64,000 nt of DNA from an uncultured Alphaproteobacteria bacterium (GCA_944389495.1 CALXMN010000005.1:48518-112517), one strand, 5' to 3'; counted from the stretch's first letter, positions 27,010-35,657 are shown. The notes: generated by a model not told the origin, from the letters alone. Made by a program: numbers and translations.

Positions 27010-28227
27010 ATGACTTTTAATGATATATTTAAAGAATCTTGGCTGTCCATCAGTGGGAATAAAATTCGTTCTTTTCTGACTGTGCTGGGCATTGTTATTG
27101 GTGTTATGGCCGTGGTGATAATGGTTGCCGTTGGCGAAACGGTATCAAAACAGGTCAGTGACCAATTTTCATCACTGGGGACAAATACAATCACAATACG
27201 TGCCGGTGCGGCCCAAAGCGCAGGTGTACGTACCGGAAATCGACAAACATTGACCATACAAGATGCAGAATTTATCGGGCAATTGCCCGATGTTGCCGCG
27301 TTCAGTCCCGTTCAAAATGCCGCCGCCCAGGTGATTTATGGTAATCAAAACTGGTCAACATCTATGGTTGGTGCCTATCCAGGATATGAACAGGTTCAAA
27401 ATCTGGAAATGAAGTACGGGACATTCTTTAATCAATCGGCCGTACGAAATGGTTCTACATACGCGATTATTGGCCCACAAACCGCCGAAGAGTTACAAAT
27501 GCCGGAAAACCCGGTTGGTGAAATTATTCGTGTTCGAAATATGCCTTTTACAATAATCGGCGTTACACGCGAACGCGGTGATTCCACAATGGGCAGCCAA
27601 GATGATATGATTATCATACCAATTACAACGCTGAAAAAACGTCTGCAGGGCAGTCGATTTCCCAATTCGGTTAATATGGTTACATTAAAATTAAATGAAA
27701 ACGCAGATAATGCATTGGTAATAGAACAAATAACCGCACTGTTGCGCGACCGACATAAATTGGCCGATGATGATGCCGACGATTTTCAAATTATGGATAT
27801 GAAACAAGTGATGGAGGCAATGGATACAGTTACCGGATATATGACTATGTTGTTGGTGGCAATTGCCGCGGTATCGTTGTTGGTGGGTTCAATTGGTATT
27901 ATGAATATGATGTTGGTATCGGTGGCAGAACGTACACGCGAAATAGGTATACGCAAGGCAATCGGTGCACGTGAAAAGCATATTATTACCCAGTTCTTGT
28001 CCGAGGCGATTTTAATATCTTTTATTGGCTCGATGGCAGGTTTGGTGTTGGGGGTTGGGCTGTCCCAAGGAATCGGTCGATTTGTTATGGGATATGATGT
28101 CCCATTCAGTGCGTGGCCCGTTGTTGTATCTGTGACGGTGGCAATTATTGTTGGACTGGCATCCGGTGTTATGCCCGCAATGAAGGCCGCAAAACTGAAC
28201 CCGATTGATAGTTTAAGATATGAATAA
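27010..28227 (+). CDS. MacB-like ABC transporter permease (FtsX family)
   Basis: A 405-residue protein from the ATG at 27010. An N-terminal membrane helix ('FLTVLGIVIGVMAVVIMVAVGE') is followed by a periplasmic MacB-type core domain (residues about 50-280) and three C-terminal helices ('LLVAIAAVSLLVGSIGIMNMMLVSVAERTREIGIRKAIGA' is the FtsX signature). It completes a mechanotransmission exporter with the ATPase, adaptor and TolC genes upstream. An in-frame reading 21 codons longer overlaps the ATPase gene and has no ribosome-binding site. Confidence 0.93.
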   Translation: MTFNDIFKESWLSISGNKIRSFLTVLGIVIGVMAVVIMVAVGETVSKQVSDQFSSLGTNTITIRAGAAQSAGVRTGNRQTLTIQDAEFIGQLPDVAAFSPVQNAAAQVIYGNQNWSTSMVGAYPGYEQVQNLEMKYGTFFNQSAVRNGSTYAIIGPQTAEELQMPENPVGEIIRVRNMPFTIIGVTRERGDSTMGSQDDMIIIPITTLKKRLQGSRFPNSVNMVTLKLNENADNALVIEQITALLRDRHKLADDDADDFQIMDMKQVMEAMDTVTGYMTMLLVAIAAVSLLVGSIGIMNMMLVSVAERTREIGIRKAIGAREKHIITQFLSEAILISFIGSMAGLVLGVGLSQGIGRFVMGYDVPFSAWPVVVSVTVAIIVGLASGVMPAMKAAKLNPIDSLRYE

Positions 28228-28237
28228 AAATATAAAA

Positions 28238-28264
28238 AAGGCCGGTAATTGCCGGCCCTTTTTA
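28238..28264. terminator. Terminator between the MacB-like permease and the small HTH gene
   Basis: GGCCGG-TAATTG-CCGGCC with an A-run before and TTTTTATA after, between convergent stops. Confidence 0.8.
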
Positions 28265-28462
28265 TATGACTTTGTTCATTATTGACATTATCGGCACGTG
28301 CGTCGTATCGATAAATAAAATAAGTTGTAAAATTGTCGGTTTTTGCCGACCTGTAACAATCTGATGATAACCGATTTCGTTTGTTTCAAATATCAAATAC
28401 GCCACATACAAAGGCATCTTGCATTGACGCCTGATGTTTTCCAGTTCCGCACCCAAAGTCAT
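28262..28462 (-). CDS. Small HTH-like protein under leader-RNA control
   Basis: A 66-residue protein. Residues 1-50 (LGAELENIRRQCKMPLYVAYLIF then NEIGYHQIVTGRQKPTIL) resemble a compact Xre/Cro-type helix-turn-helix, with the second half as recognition helix; this is fold-level inference. A strong GGGGG ribosome-binding site lies seven bases before the ATG. Directly upstream is an intrinsic terminator with possible antiterminator pairing and a good promoter 200 bases away, so the gene is real and conditionally expressed. Target unknown. Confidence 0.6.
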   Translation of the reverse strand: MTLGAELENIRRQCKMPLYVAYLIFETNEIGYHQIVTGRQKPTILQLILFIDTTHVPIMSIMNKVI

Positions 28463-28481
28463 TTTATTCCCCCAATCTTAT

Positions 28482-28652
28482 AAAAAAAAACCACCGAAAA
28501 AATTGGGTGGTTGGAGTTCAAAAGTAATAAAGCGATTACTGTGTTTATTCAATATATTCACACACTCCAACCTATTTTGATTGGAGAAGTTTTATGTCAT
28601 CCCTGACACGCTTTATGGACTTTTGAAATCCAGCAATGAAACACCCATTGCA
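28482..28652 (-). promoter_or_regulatory. Attenuator-type leader RNA upstream of the small HTH gene
   Basis: The minus-strand leader of about 170 bases folds into a chain of hairpins. A terminator AACCACC/GGTGGTT (28489-28512) with a nine-T run sits 20 bases before the gene. GGTTGGAGT (28564-28572) can pair perfectly over nine bases with ACTCCAACC (28509-28517), breaking the terminator. The same GGTTGGAG can instead close an eight-pair hairpin with CTCCAATC (28579-28586). Terminator, antiterminator and anti-antiterminator are thus all present. A leaderless ORF MQWVFHCWISKVHKACQG at the transcript start may be a leader peptide. No known riboswitch class recognised. Confidence 0.6.
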
Positions 28653-28658
28653 TTTGTA

Positions 28659-28687
28659 ATTATATAGGTGACATTTTAATATTGCAA
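28659..28687 (-). promoter_or_regulatory. Promoter of the leader RNA/HTH gene
   Basis: On the minus strand TTGCAA and a perfect TATAAT are separated by 17 bases. The palindromic TTGCAA is shared with the divergent tRNA-Val promoter. Confidence 0.7.
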
Positions 28688-28709
28688 TCTGAATTTTGTT
28701 TGGTATAAT
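28682..28709 (+). promoter_or_regulatory. Promoter of tRNA-Val(GAC)
   Basis: TTGCAA and TATAAT are separated by 16 bases, ending 13 bases before the tRNA. It uses the same TTGCAA hexamer as the minus-strand promoter. Confidence 0.7.
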
Positions 28710-28722
28710 TCAGGCGTTTTAT

Positions 28723-28799
28723 GGGTGGTTAGCTCAGTTGGTTAGAGCGTTACGTTGACATCGTAAAGGTCGTTGGTTCGAGTCCAATACCACCCACCA
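28723..28799 (+). tRNA. tRNA-Val(GAC)
   Basis: A 77-base cloverleaf: acceptor GGGTGGT/ACCACCC, discriminator A, encoded CCA, anticodon stem TTACG/CGTAA with loop TTGACAT (GAC) and T-loop TTCGAGT. It is the second Val tRNA of the window and lies upstream of the metG leader. Confidence 0.95.
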
Positions 28800-28846
28800 T
28801 CCTTTGCGAAAGGCTTCGGGTGACAGGACACAAGACGTAATAAAAA

Positions 28847-28867
28847 ATGATGCGAATGTATAATTAA
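28847..28867 (+). CDS. Met-rich leader peptide of metG (MMRMYN)
   Basis: A six-codon ORF, ATG ATG CGA ATG TAT AAT TAA, gives three Met in the first four residues. It lies 78 bases upstream of metG and is followed by a GC-rich hairpin. It has an A-rich run but no clear Shine-Dalgarno sequence before the ATG, like the ileS leader ORF. Its meaning rests on the parallel with ileS. Confidence 0.45.
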   Translation: MMRMYN

Positions 28868-28885
28868 TCTTAATCAAAAATTCTG

Positions 28886-28924
28886 ACGGGATTCCTGGGC
28901 GCCCCGTTGGGCGCCCATATTGTT
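28886..28924 (+). promoter_or_regulatory. Attenuator-like hairpin upstream of metG
   Basis: TGGGCGCCC (28896-28904), CGTT loop, GGGCGCCCA (28909-28917), then ATATTGTTTTA: a strong stem with a weak T tract. ACGGG (28886-28890) can pair with CCCGT (28903-28907), which would open the stem. The Met-rich ORF ends 18 bases upstream. Confidence 0.5.
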
Positions 28925-28944
28925 TTACAAAAAGGGCATAAAAA

Positions 28945-30954
28945 ATGACAACCAATAATAAAAAACAAAAATATTTAATTACATCTGCGTTGCCGTATGT
29001 AAATGGTGATCTGCACCTGGGACATTTGGTGGGATGTTGGTTGCCGTCCGACATATATGCACGTTTTTGTCGCGCACGTGGCCGTGATGTTCTTTATATA
29101 TGTGGGGCCGACGAACACGGTACAACATCTGTTGTTGGCGCAATGCAAGAAAATATGCCCATTATTGAATATACAAACAAGTACTATGAAAAACATTTAC
29201 GTGCCGTACGCGATTTTAACCTGTCGTTTGATTTATATGGACGCACACACACACAATTACAAGAAACGTTAATTCACGATTTATTTAATCGACTGGATAA
29301 AATGGGATTGATAGAAGAACGGGAAACTTTGCAACCGTTTTCGGTGGATGATAATATGTTCTTGGCCGACAGACAATTGGTTGGAACGTGCCCAAAGTGC
29401 GGATATGAAAATGCACGTGGCGATCAATGTGATAACTGCAGTGCAACGTACGACGCATCCGAATTAATCAATCCGCACAGCACCATTTCCGGCAGTACAA
29501 ATATTGAAATGCGACCAACAAAAAATCTGTTTTTCTTGGCATCACGTGTCCAGGATACGTGGCACGAATGGCTGAAATCACACGCGCCGAAATGGTCAAA
29601 AACAGCATCGGCAATCGCGCGCGGTTGGGCAAATGATGAACTGCGCGATACATCGATTACACGTGATTTGGTGTGGGGAATCCCCGTTAATAAACCCGGA
29701 TATGAAAATAAAGTATTTTATGTATGGTTCGATGCACCGTGGGGATATGTTTCCATATCCCAGGCGGCAACCGATGATTGGGCGTCTTGGTGGAAAAATG
29801 ACGATTGTCACTATGCACAGTTTATGGGTAAAGATAATGTAAAATTCCACGCGGTGTTTTTCCCAGAACAACAATTGGCGATGAACGATAATTGGAAAAC
29901 CGTAGATATGTTGAAATCTATGAATTTTTTAAACTTTGAAGGTGGCAAGTTTTCTAAATCGGCACATCGTGGCATATTTTTGGAAGATGCGATTTCCATC
30001 GCGCCGGCCGATGCGTGGCGTTACGCCTTAATCGCATCCGCACCCGAAACCGATGATACGGATTTTACCTTTGCACGCTTTGCAGATACGATTAACAAAG
30101 ACCTGAACGGTATGTTGGGGAATTTTGTGTCGCGCGTTTGCAAATTAACAAATAAGAACTTTGGTGATATTGTCCCGAACGCCGGTGCACGTGATGTGAC
30201 ACTGGAATCACAAATAAATGAAAAACTGCGCGAATTAACAGATGCGTTGGATGCGTGCGAATTTCGTGCGGCAATTGTTGCGCTGCGTTCGTTGTATGCA
30301 ATTGGCAACGAGTATATGACCATACACGAACCGTGGACATTGGTAAAAAATGGTGATATGGATGCCGCCGGCGCGGTATTAAATCAATGTTTCCAATTGA
30401 TTGATTTATACGCACGTGTATCTGCACCATTTATACCAGATGCGACCGAAAAAATGCGCGCGGTATTTATTGATTCTAATTTAGATTTATCGTGGCCGAA
30501 TGAATATGCGCCACGTATCACAAATGGTGCAAAATTTGTCGTGCCTGAAAACCTGTTTTCGCGTATTGATGATGAAACGGTCGCAAAACTGGCCGAACAA
30601 TATGCACCAAAATCAGATAATACACCAAAACCAATCGTGGCAAAAATCGTGGATGTTAAAACGCATCCGACGCGCAATGATTTACATATTTTAACCGTTG
30701 ATGATGGTGTAAATCACGAATTACAGGTCGTATGCGGCGCACCCAATGTACGCGTTGGCCTGGTTGGTGTTTTGGCACCCATTGGGGCAAAATTATCCGG
30801 CGCAAAAAAACCAATCACTCAACGTACCGTTGCAGGCACTGAATCATTCGGTATGATGTGCAGCGCGGCCGAATTGGGCGTGGGCGATGACGATAAAAAT
30901 ATTATTGAATTAAATGATGACGCAAAAATCGGTACAAAGTACACAGTAAAATGA
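28945..30954 (+). CDS. metG: Methionyl-tRNA synthetase
   Basis: A 669-residue class I synthetase. HLGH is at residues 24-27 and KFSKS at 335-339. A zinc knuckle 'CPKCGYENARGDQCDNC' lies in the connective domain. The last 110 residues are a fused EMAP/Trbp111 tRNA-binding OB domain ('KIVDVKTHPTRNDLHILTVDDG...QVVCGAPNV'), as in the long E. coli form. It loads elongator and initiator tRNA-Met. Expression may be attenuated by the Met-rich leader ORF upstream. Its stop overlaps the queH start (ATGA). Confidence 0.97.
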   Translation: MTTNNKKQKYLITSALPYVNGDLHLGHLVGCWLPSDIYARFCRARGRDVLYICGADEHGTTSVVGAMQENMPIIEYTNKYYEKHLRAVRDFNLSFDLYGRTHTQLQETLIHDLFNRLDKMGLIEERETLQPFSVDDNMFLADRQLVGTCPKCGYENARGDQCDNCSATYDASELINPHSTISGSTNIEMRPTKNLFFLASRVQDTWHEWLKSHAPKWSKTASAIARGWANDELRDTSITRDLVWGIPVNKPGYENKVFYVWFDAPWGYVSISQAATDDWASWWKNDDCHYAQFMGKDNVKFHAVFFPEQQLAMNDNWKTVDMLKSMNFLNFEGGKFSKSAHRGIFLEDAISIAPADAWRYALIASAPETDDTDFTFARFADTINKDLNGMLGNFVSRVCKLTNKNFGDIVPNAGARDVTLESQINEKLRELTDALDACEFRAAIVALRSLYAIGNEYMTIHEPWTLVKNGDMDAAGAVLNQCFQLIDLYARVSAPFIPDATEKMRAVFIDSNLDLSWPNEYAPRITNGAKFVVPENLFSRIDDETVAKLAEQYAPKSDNTPKPIVAKIVDVKTHPTRNDLHILTVDDGVNHELQVVCGAPNVRVGLVGVLAPIGAKLSGAKKPITQRTVAGTESFGMMCSAAELGVGDDDKNIIELNDDAKIGTKYTVK

Positions 30955-31523
30955 AATTAGTATTAATGTCTTGCTGTGCGCCGTGCAGTGCGGGCGCAAT
31001 AAAACAATTGGCGGATGGTGAAATACCAAACGTTGATGATTTTATTGTCTTGTTCTTTAATCCCAATATTTTTCCGGCCGCAGAATATGATAAAAGATTG
31101 GCCGAACAAATACGATACTGTGAAAAACTGGGTGTGAAATATGCCATTGGGGAATATGATCACGCGGCTTGGCGCGGGGCGGTGCGTGGAATGGAAAACG
31201 CACCCGAACGCGGTGCACGTTGCAGTGCGTGCTTTAAATTCCGATTTGAATACGCACGCAAATGGGCGGCCGCACACGGATATGACACGGTTACGTCTGT
31301 ATTTGGTGTATCGCGCCACAAAGACCAATCCCAGGTGGACGATGCAGGTAATGCCGCATTGGGTGCACAATACATCCCCATAAAGTGGGACGAGGGGTTA
31401 AGGTGCGAGATTAATCGTGCGTCTGGGTTTTATCGGCAAAATTATTGCGGTTGCGAATTTTCTATGCGACCACAAAAAGATGAAAATGCGCATATAACAC
31501 AAAAAATTATCCCAATCAGATAA
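30951..31523 (+). CDS. queH: Epoxyqueuosine reductase QueH
   Basis: A 190-residue QueH (formerly DUF208). 'LMSCCAPCSAGAI' gives the N-terminal Cys pair and CxxC-like set, 'RCSACFKFRFEYA' a second pair, and 'FYRQNYCGCEFS' the C-terminal CxC; these cysteines bind the iron-sulfur cluster and metal. It carries out the last step of queuosine synthesis on tRNAs with GUN anticodons and replaces QueG. It is translationally coupled to metG. Confidence 0.92.
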   Translation: MKLVLMSCCAPCSAGAIKQLADGEIPNVDDFIVLFFNPNIFPAAEYDKRLAEQIRYCEKLGVKYAIGEYDHAAWRGAVRGMENAPERGARCSACFKFRFEYARKWAAAHGYDTVTSVFGVSRHKDQSQVDDAGNAALGAQYIPIKWDEGLRCEINRASGFYRQNYCGCEFSMRPQKDENAHITQKIIPIR

Positions 31524-31526
31524 TAT

Positions 31527-31555
31527 TTGCGCATAGCCCATTTCAATTCTATAAT
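31527..31555 (+). promoter_or_regulatory. Putative promoter of fabD-fabG-mnmG
   Basis: TTGCGC and TATAAT are separated by 17 bases, 26 bases before the fabD ATG, which has an AAAAGGAG site. Confidence 0.65.
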
Positions 31556-31581
31556 TATCCCGATTATAAAAGGAGTACTGT

Positions 31582-32472
31582 ATGACATCTGTATCTGATT
31601 CATCTATACTTGTTTTTCCGGGACAAGGTTCCCAGGCCGTTGGTATGGGTAAAGATTTGTATGACAACAATCCGGATGCACGTGCTGTGTTTAATGAAGT
31701 GGACGATGCATTAAACCAAAAACTGTCTGATATTATTTTTAATGGACCAATGGATGAATTAACACTGACCACAAATGTACAACCTGCAATTATGGCCGTA
31801 TCAATTGCTATGTTGCGTGCGTCGGGCATCGAATTAACAAAATATGTTGCGGGACATTCACTGGGCGAATATACGGCACTGTGTGCGGCCGGTGCGTTAT
31901 CGGTTGGCGATACGGCAAAATTATTACGTCTGCGCGGGGACGCGATGCAACGCGCGGTACCTGTGGGGGCCGGACTGACCGCCGTTATATTGGGATTAGA
32001 TATAGATAAGGTACGTGAAATTTGCGCGCAAACAGATTGTGATGTTGCAAATGATAACTCGCCCGGTCAGGTTGTTGTTTCCGGCGCACGTGATGTCGTG
32101 GAAAAAACACTGGAAATTGCGAAATCCGCAGGTGCAAAACGCGCGATGCCGTTGGCGTTATCTGTGCCTGTTCATTGTCGAATCCAGGCACCCGCGGCGG
32201 ACGAAATGCATAACGCACTGGAAAAAATTGAAATCAAAGAACCGCGTGCAATTTTAATTTCTAATAAAACGGCCGCGCCTATGACCGATCCGACGGAAAT
32301 TAAAGATGCATTGGTATATCAAATTACGCACGGTGTGCATTGGCGTGAATCTGTGCTGAAAATGCACGAATTGGGAATTACAGAAACAATCGAGGTCGGA
32401 CCCGGTGCGGTATTAACAGGTCTGACCCCACGTATTTGTCCAGAAATGACCGCAAAAAAGTTGGAGATATAA
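31582..32472 (+). CDS. fabD: Malonyl-CoA:ACP transacylase
   Basis: A 296-residue FabD that moves malonyl from CoA to acyl carrier protein. 'ILVFPGQGSQAVGMGKDL' is the N-terminal block. 'VAGHSLGEYTALCAAGAL' holds the catalytic Ser, and 'PLALSVPVHCRIQAPAADEM' carries the active-site His. fabG follows after one base. Other fab genes (fabF, acpP, fabH) are not in the window. Confidence 0.96.
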   Translation: MTSVSDSSILVFPGQGSQAVGMGKDLYDNNPDARAVFNEVDDALNQKLSDIIFNGPMDELTLTTNVQPAIMAVSIAMLRASGIELTKYVAGHSLGEYTALCAAGALSVGDTAKLLRLRGDAMQRAVPVGAGLTAVILGLDIDKVREICAQTDCDVANDNSPGQVVVSGARDVVEKTLEIAKSAGAKRAMPLALSVPVHCRIQAPAADEMHNALEKIEIKEPRAILISNKTAAPMTDPTEIKDALVYQITHGVHWRESVLKMHELGITETIEVGPGAVLTGLTPRICPEMTAKKLEI

Positions 32473-32473
32473 A

Positions 32474-33202
32474 ATGTTTGAACTTAATGGTAAAGTTGCA
32501 TTAATTACAGGCGCAACCGGTGGTATCGGTGGCGCAATTGCAAAACAAATGCAGGCCGCCGGCGCAACCGTTGTTGTGTCAGGACGCAGTATGGATAAAC
32601 TGGATGCGCAATTTGATAACTCGTATATAAAAATACCCATCGATTTGGCATCTGATGGTGGCGCAATTGACCTGGTTCAATCCACAATTGATACGGCCGG
32701 CAAGATTGATATTGTTGTTAATAATGCCGGTATTACCAAAGATACGTTATTAATGCGTATGTCTGATGAACAATTTGATGATGTTATTAATACCAATTTG
32801 CGATCTTGTTTTAAAATGTGCCGGGCCGTTATTATGCCGATGATGAAAAATCGTTTCGGACGTATTATCAATATGGCATCAATAATTGGTGCAATCGGTG
32901 GGCCGGGTCAGGCAAATTATGCCGCATCCAAGGGAGGAATGATTGCGATGACAAAATCCATCGCAGCCGAGATTGGATCCCGCGGTATTACCGCGAACTG
33001 TATCGCACCGGGTTTTATAAAAACGCCGATGACCGACGTTTTATCTGATGAACTGAAAAAATCGTATTTGGCACAAATTCCGGCCGGACGCTTTGGCGAA
33101 CCAGATGATATTGCGGCGGCGTGTGTGTTCTTGGCATCCGACGCGGCATCATATATAAACGGCCAGGTATTACATATTAATGGTGGTATGGGACGTTTTT
33201 AA
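32474..33202 (+). CDS. fabG: 3-oxoacyl-ACP reductase FabG
   Basis: A 242-residue short-chain dehydrogenase. 'ITGATGGIGGAIAKQM' is the NADPH-binding TGxxxGxG motif, 'NNAG' follows in the middle, and 'NMASIIGAIGGPGQANYAASKGG' contains the Ser-Tyr-Lys catalytic set. The C-terminal 'GRFGEPDDIAAACVFLASDAASYINGQVLHINGGMGRF' is typical of FabG. It acts directly after FabD products are condensed. Confidence 0.95.
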   Translation: MFELNGKVALITGATGGIGGAIAKQMQAAGATVVVSGRSMDKLDAQFDNSYIKIPIDLASDGGAIDLVQSTIDTAGKIDIVVNNAGITKDTLLMRMSDEQFDDVINTNLRSCFKMCRAVIMPMMKNRFGRIINMASIIGAIGGPGQANYAASKGGMIAMTKSIAAEIGSRGITANCIAPGFIKTPMTDVLSDELKKSYLAQIPAGRFGEPDDIAAACVFLASDAASYINGQVLHINGGMGRF

Positions 33203-33205
33203 TCT

Positions 33206-34855
33206 ATGAAAAAATTTGACGTAATTGTTATCGGCGGTGGACACGCCGGGATTGAGGCCGCCACGGCCGCCGCCCGACGTGGGGCACGCACATTGTTATT
33301 AACCCAAAATAAAATGGATTTGGGCGCAATGTCGTGTAACCCATCCATCGGTGGGCCGGGTAAATCGCAAATGGTGGCCGAAATTGACGCATTGGGCGGT
33401 ATAATGGGACGTGCCGCCGATGCCGCCGGTATACAATTTCGTATGCTTAATGCATCGCACGGTGCCGCAACCCAGGCACTGCGTGCGCAAATTGATCGCG
33501 AATTATATCATAACGCAATTGTTAAAATTCTGGACGATTATCCAAATTTAACCATACATTTTGATATGGTAAAATCGCTGGATGTGGCGAAAAAGTGCAT
33601 AAACAACGAATATATCGCACGTGCAATTATTTTTACTACGGGAACTTTTTTACGCGGCCTTGTTACACGGGGGACGGAAAAAATTCCATCTGGTCGAATT
33701 ACCGATGATGGTGAATACCAGGCGGCGGATAATAACCTATCAAAAATATTGTCCGATACAGGATTTACACTGATGCGTTTAAAAACCGGTACACCCGCAC
33801 GTATTGATAAAGATTCTGTTGATTTTTCTGTATGCGAATTACAACCGGGCGATACACCACACGATTGGTTCAGCACACCAAATCCAGAAAACAATTACAA
33901 TGCAGTTTGCTATATAACACATACAAACGAAAAAACACACGATATTATCCGAAAAAATATTGAAAACGCACCAATGTATAATGGCGACATTCGTGGCACA
34001 GGGCCGCGATATTGCCCAAGCCTGGAAGATAAGGTTATGCGTTTTCCAGAACATACATCACATCACGTTTTTCTGGAACCCGAAGGTTTAAACAGCAATC
34101 TGATTTACCCAAATGGTATATCAACCAGTTTTGGCGCAGATATACAAGATATATGGATTCGCACAATACCAGGACTGGGAAATGCCCGTATAGTACGATA
34201 CGGATACGCCATTGAATACGACGCAATTGATGCACGCGCACTGCGCGATACCTTGGAATCCAAAGACATTCCAGGACTGTTTTTTGCCGGACAAATAAAT
34301 GGAACATCCGGATATGAAGAGGCCGCCGCCCAGGGAATTGTTGCAGGCTGTAACGCAGCCGCATTTGCATTAGGATTACCGTCGATGAAACTGGACAGAA
34401 CAAACGCAATGATTGGTGTGTTAATTGATGACATAACAACCCTGGGGGTGGACGAACCGTATCGGATGTTTACATCACGCGCAGAATACAGATTGGCACT
34501 GCGTGCAGATAATGCGATTGTACGATTGGGGGATATGGCGGTATCGTTGGGAATGTTAAGTAAGGATGAACGCGATAAAAGATATGAATATCGTGCGGAT
34601 AAAATTCGTGAAAATGATAAATTCTATGCCGGGTATATCCAGCGCAACGAACGTGAAATTGCCGCGTACAGGCGTGATGCAGAACTTAAAATTCCATCGC
34701 ATTTTGAATATCGGGGATTACCGGGATTAACCAATGAACTGGTGGAAAAATTAACCGCCACGCGGCCCGAAAATATCGCGGACTTGGGGCGAATTCCCGG
34801 AATGACACCGGCCGGTATTATGGTTGTGTTACGTAAAATAAAATGCGGCAATTAA
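33206..34855 (+). CDS. mnmG: tRNA uridine-34 carboxymethylaminomethyl enzyme MnmG (shortened)
   Basis: A 549-residue FAD protein that with MnmE makes the cmnm5 group at tRNA wobble U34. 'VIVIGGGHAGIEAATAAARRG' binds FAD, 'SCNPSIGGPGKSQMVAEIDALGG' is the GidA signature, and 'FTSRAEYRLALRADNA' precedes the C-terminal helices ending 'GMTPAGIMVVLRKI'. MnmG is usually 610-630 residues. The missing part falls in the helical region after residue about 450, where the linker is short. It is not beside rsmG/parA as in many bacteria. Confidence 0.94.
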   Translation: MKKFDVIVIGGGHAGIEAATAAARRGARTLLLTQNKMDLGAMSCNPSIGGPGKSQMVAEIDALGGIMGRAADAAGIQFRMLNASHGAATQALRAQIDRELYHNAIVKILDDYPNLTIHFDMVKSLDVAKKCINNEYIARAIIFTTGTFLRGLVTRGTEKIPSGRITDDGEYQAADNNLSKILSDTGFTLMRLKTGTPARIDKDSVDFSVCELQPGDTPHDWFSTPNPENNYNAVCYITHTNEKTHDIIRKNIENAPMYNGDIRGTGPRYCPSLEDKVMRFPEHTSHHVFLEPEGLNSNLIYPNGISTSFGADIQDIWIRTIPGLGNARIVRYGYAIEYDAIDARALRDTLESKDIPGLFFAGQINGTSGYEEAAAQGIVAGCNAAAFALGLPSMKLDRTNAMIGVLIDDITTLGVDEPYRMFTSRAEYRLALRADNAIVRLGDMAVSLGMLSKDERDKRYEYRADKIRENDKFYAGYIQRNEREIAAYRRDAELKIPSHFEYRGLPGLTNELVEKLTATRPENIADLGRIPGMTPAGIMVVLRKIKCGN

Positions 34856-34865
34856 AAATATCAAA

Positions 34866-34896
34866 AAAGGCCGGTAAATGCCGGTCTTTTTTTTTA
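34866..34896. terminator. Bidirectional terminator between mnmG and the DUF421 gene
   Basis: GGCCGG-TAAATG-CCGGTC with AAAAAA before and a long T run after, between convergent genes. Confidence 0.8.
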
Positions 34897-35562
34897 TTTT
34901 TTTTTGATTATTTCCAATTGACCGTGATGGTACTGGGCGATAAATACATTCCCAGGGTCACGAATTTTTTGTTTATGTAATTGCGCCATTAACCACAATT
35001 CTGTTTTGCCTATTTTTTCCAGGGCGGGGATATCCACAACACCATTATCAATTAATACAACAGAATAATTTTCATCACCCTTTTTAACTATGGTTAAATC
35101 ACCGTTGGCTTCGACCTGGGCAAATTTTACGTCGCGCAGCGAATGCACATCCTGGGCCCGAAGGGCCGCCACAACATCACGTACGTTCAGGCGCATTTTT
35201 CGCATTAATTTTTCATTAAAAATACCATTTTGAATTATTACACGTGGACGTCCAACAAACATATTGCGACCAAACGCGGTGTTAAATGAAAGCCAATTTA
35301 CAATATACAGCAATACGCCATATATTATCATTATTACCAAGAAGTCCATTATTGAAAATTCTTCATCTAAAATAAAACTGGACAAAATGGCACTTAACAG
35401 GAAATTTAATACTATACTGATTGGGGTAAGTTGTTTTAGTTGACTGTTCATATTGAACATTTTTAAAAACGCAACCGCCGTTGCAATTGCCAAGGCCAGT
35501 TTTACCCCAACCAGCCAATAATTTGAAAAAACCTCGGACAGATATATAACCATAGTACACAT
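34894..35562 (-). CDS. DUF421 (YetF-like) membrane protein
   Basis: A 222-residue protein. Three membrane helices fill residues about 15-90 ('WLVGVKLALAIATAVAFL', 'SIVLNFLLSAILSSFIL', 'IMDFLVIMIIYGVLLYIVNWL'). The cytoplasmic part has the DUF421 block 'RPRVIIQNGIFNEKLMRKMRLNVRDVVAALRAQDVHSLRDVKFAQVEANGDLTIV'. Relatives occur widely and some are linked to spore-germinant or envelope functions; role here unknown. It stands alone beside the mnmG terminator. Confidence 0.8.
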   Translation of the reverse strand: MCTMVIYLSEVFSNYWLVGVKLALAIATAVAFLKMFNMNSQLKQLTPISIVLNFLLSAILSSFILDEEFSIMDFLVIMIIYGVLLYIVNWLSFNTAFGRNMFVGRPRVIIQNGIFNEKLMRKMRLNVRDVVAALRAQDVHSLRDVKFAQVEANGDLTIVKKGDENYSVVLIDNGVVDIPALEKIGKTELWLMAQLHKQKIRDPGNVFIAQYHHGQLEIIKKK

Positions 35563-35657
35563 ATTGTATCGTTATCACCGCCAAGAATTAACAAGATTGA
35601 AATCCCAAAATTTAATACTGGAAATATCGCAAAACATATATTATTATAAGGCAAAAT

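Noticed and set aside
28482..28652. 6S RNA or SRP RNA as identity of the leader
   Set aside because: It lacks the long rod with a central bubble of 6S and the GGAAG/AGCAG domain of SRP RNA, and it leads straight into a gene with a ribosome-binding site.
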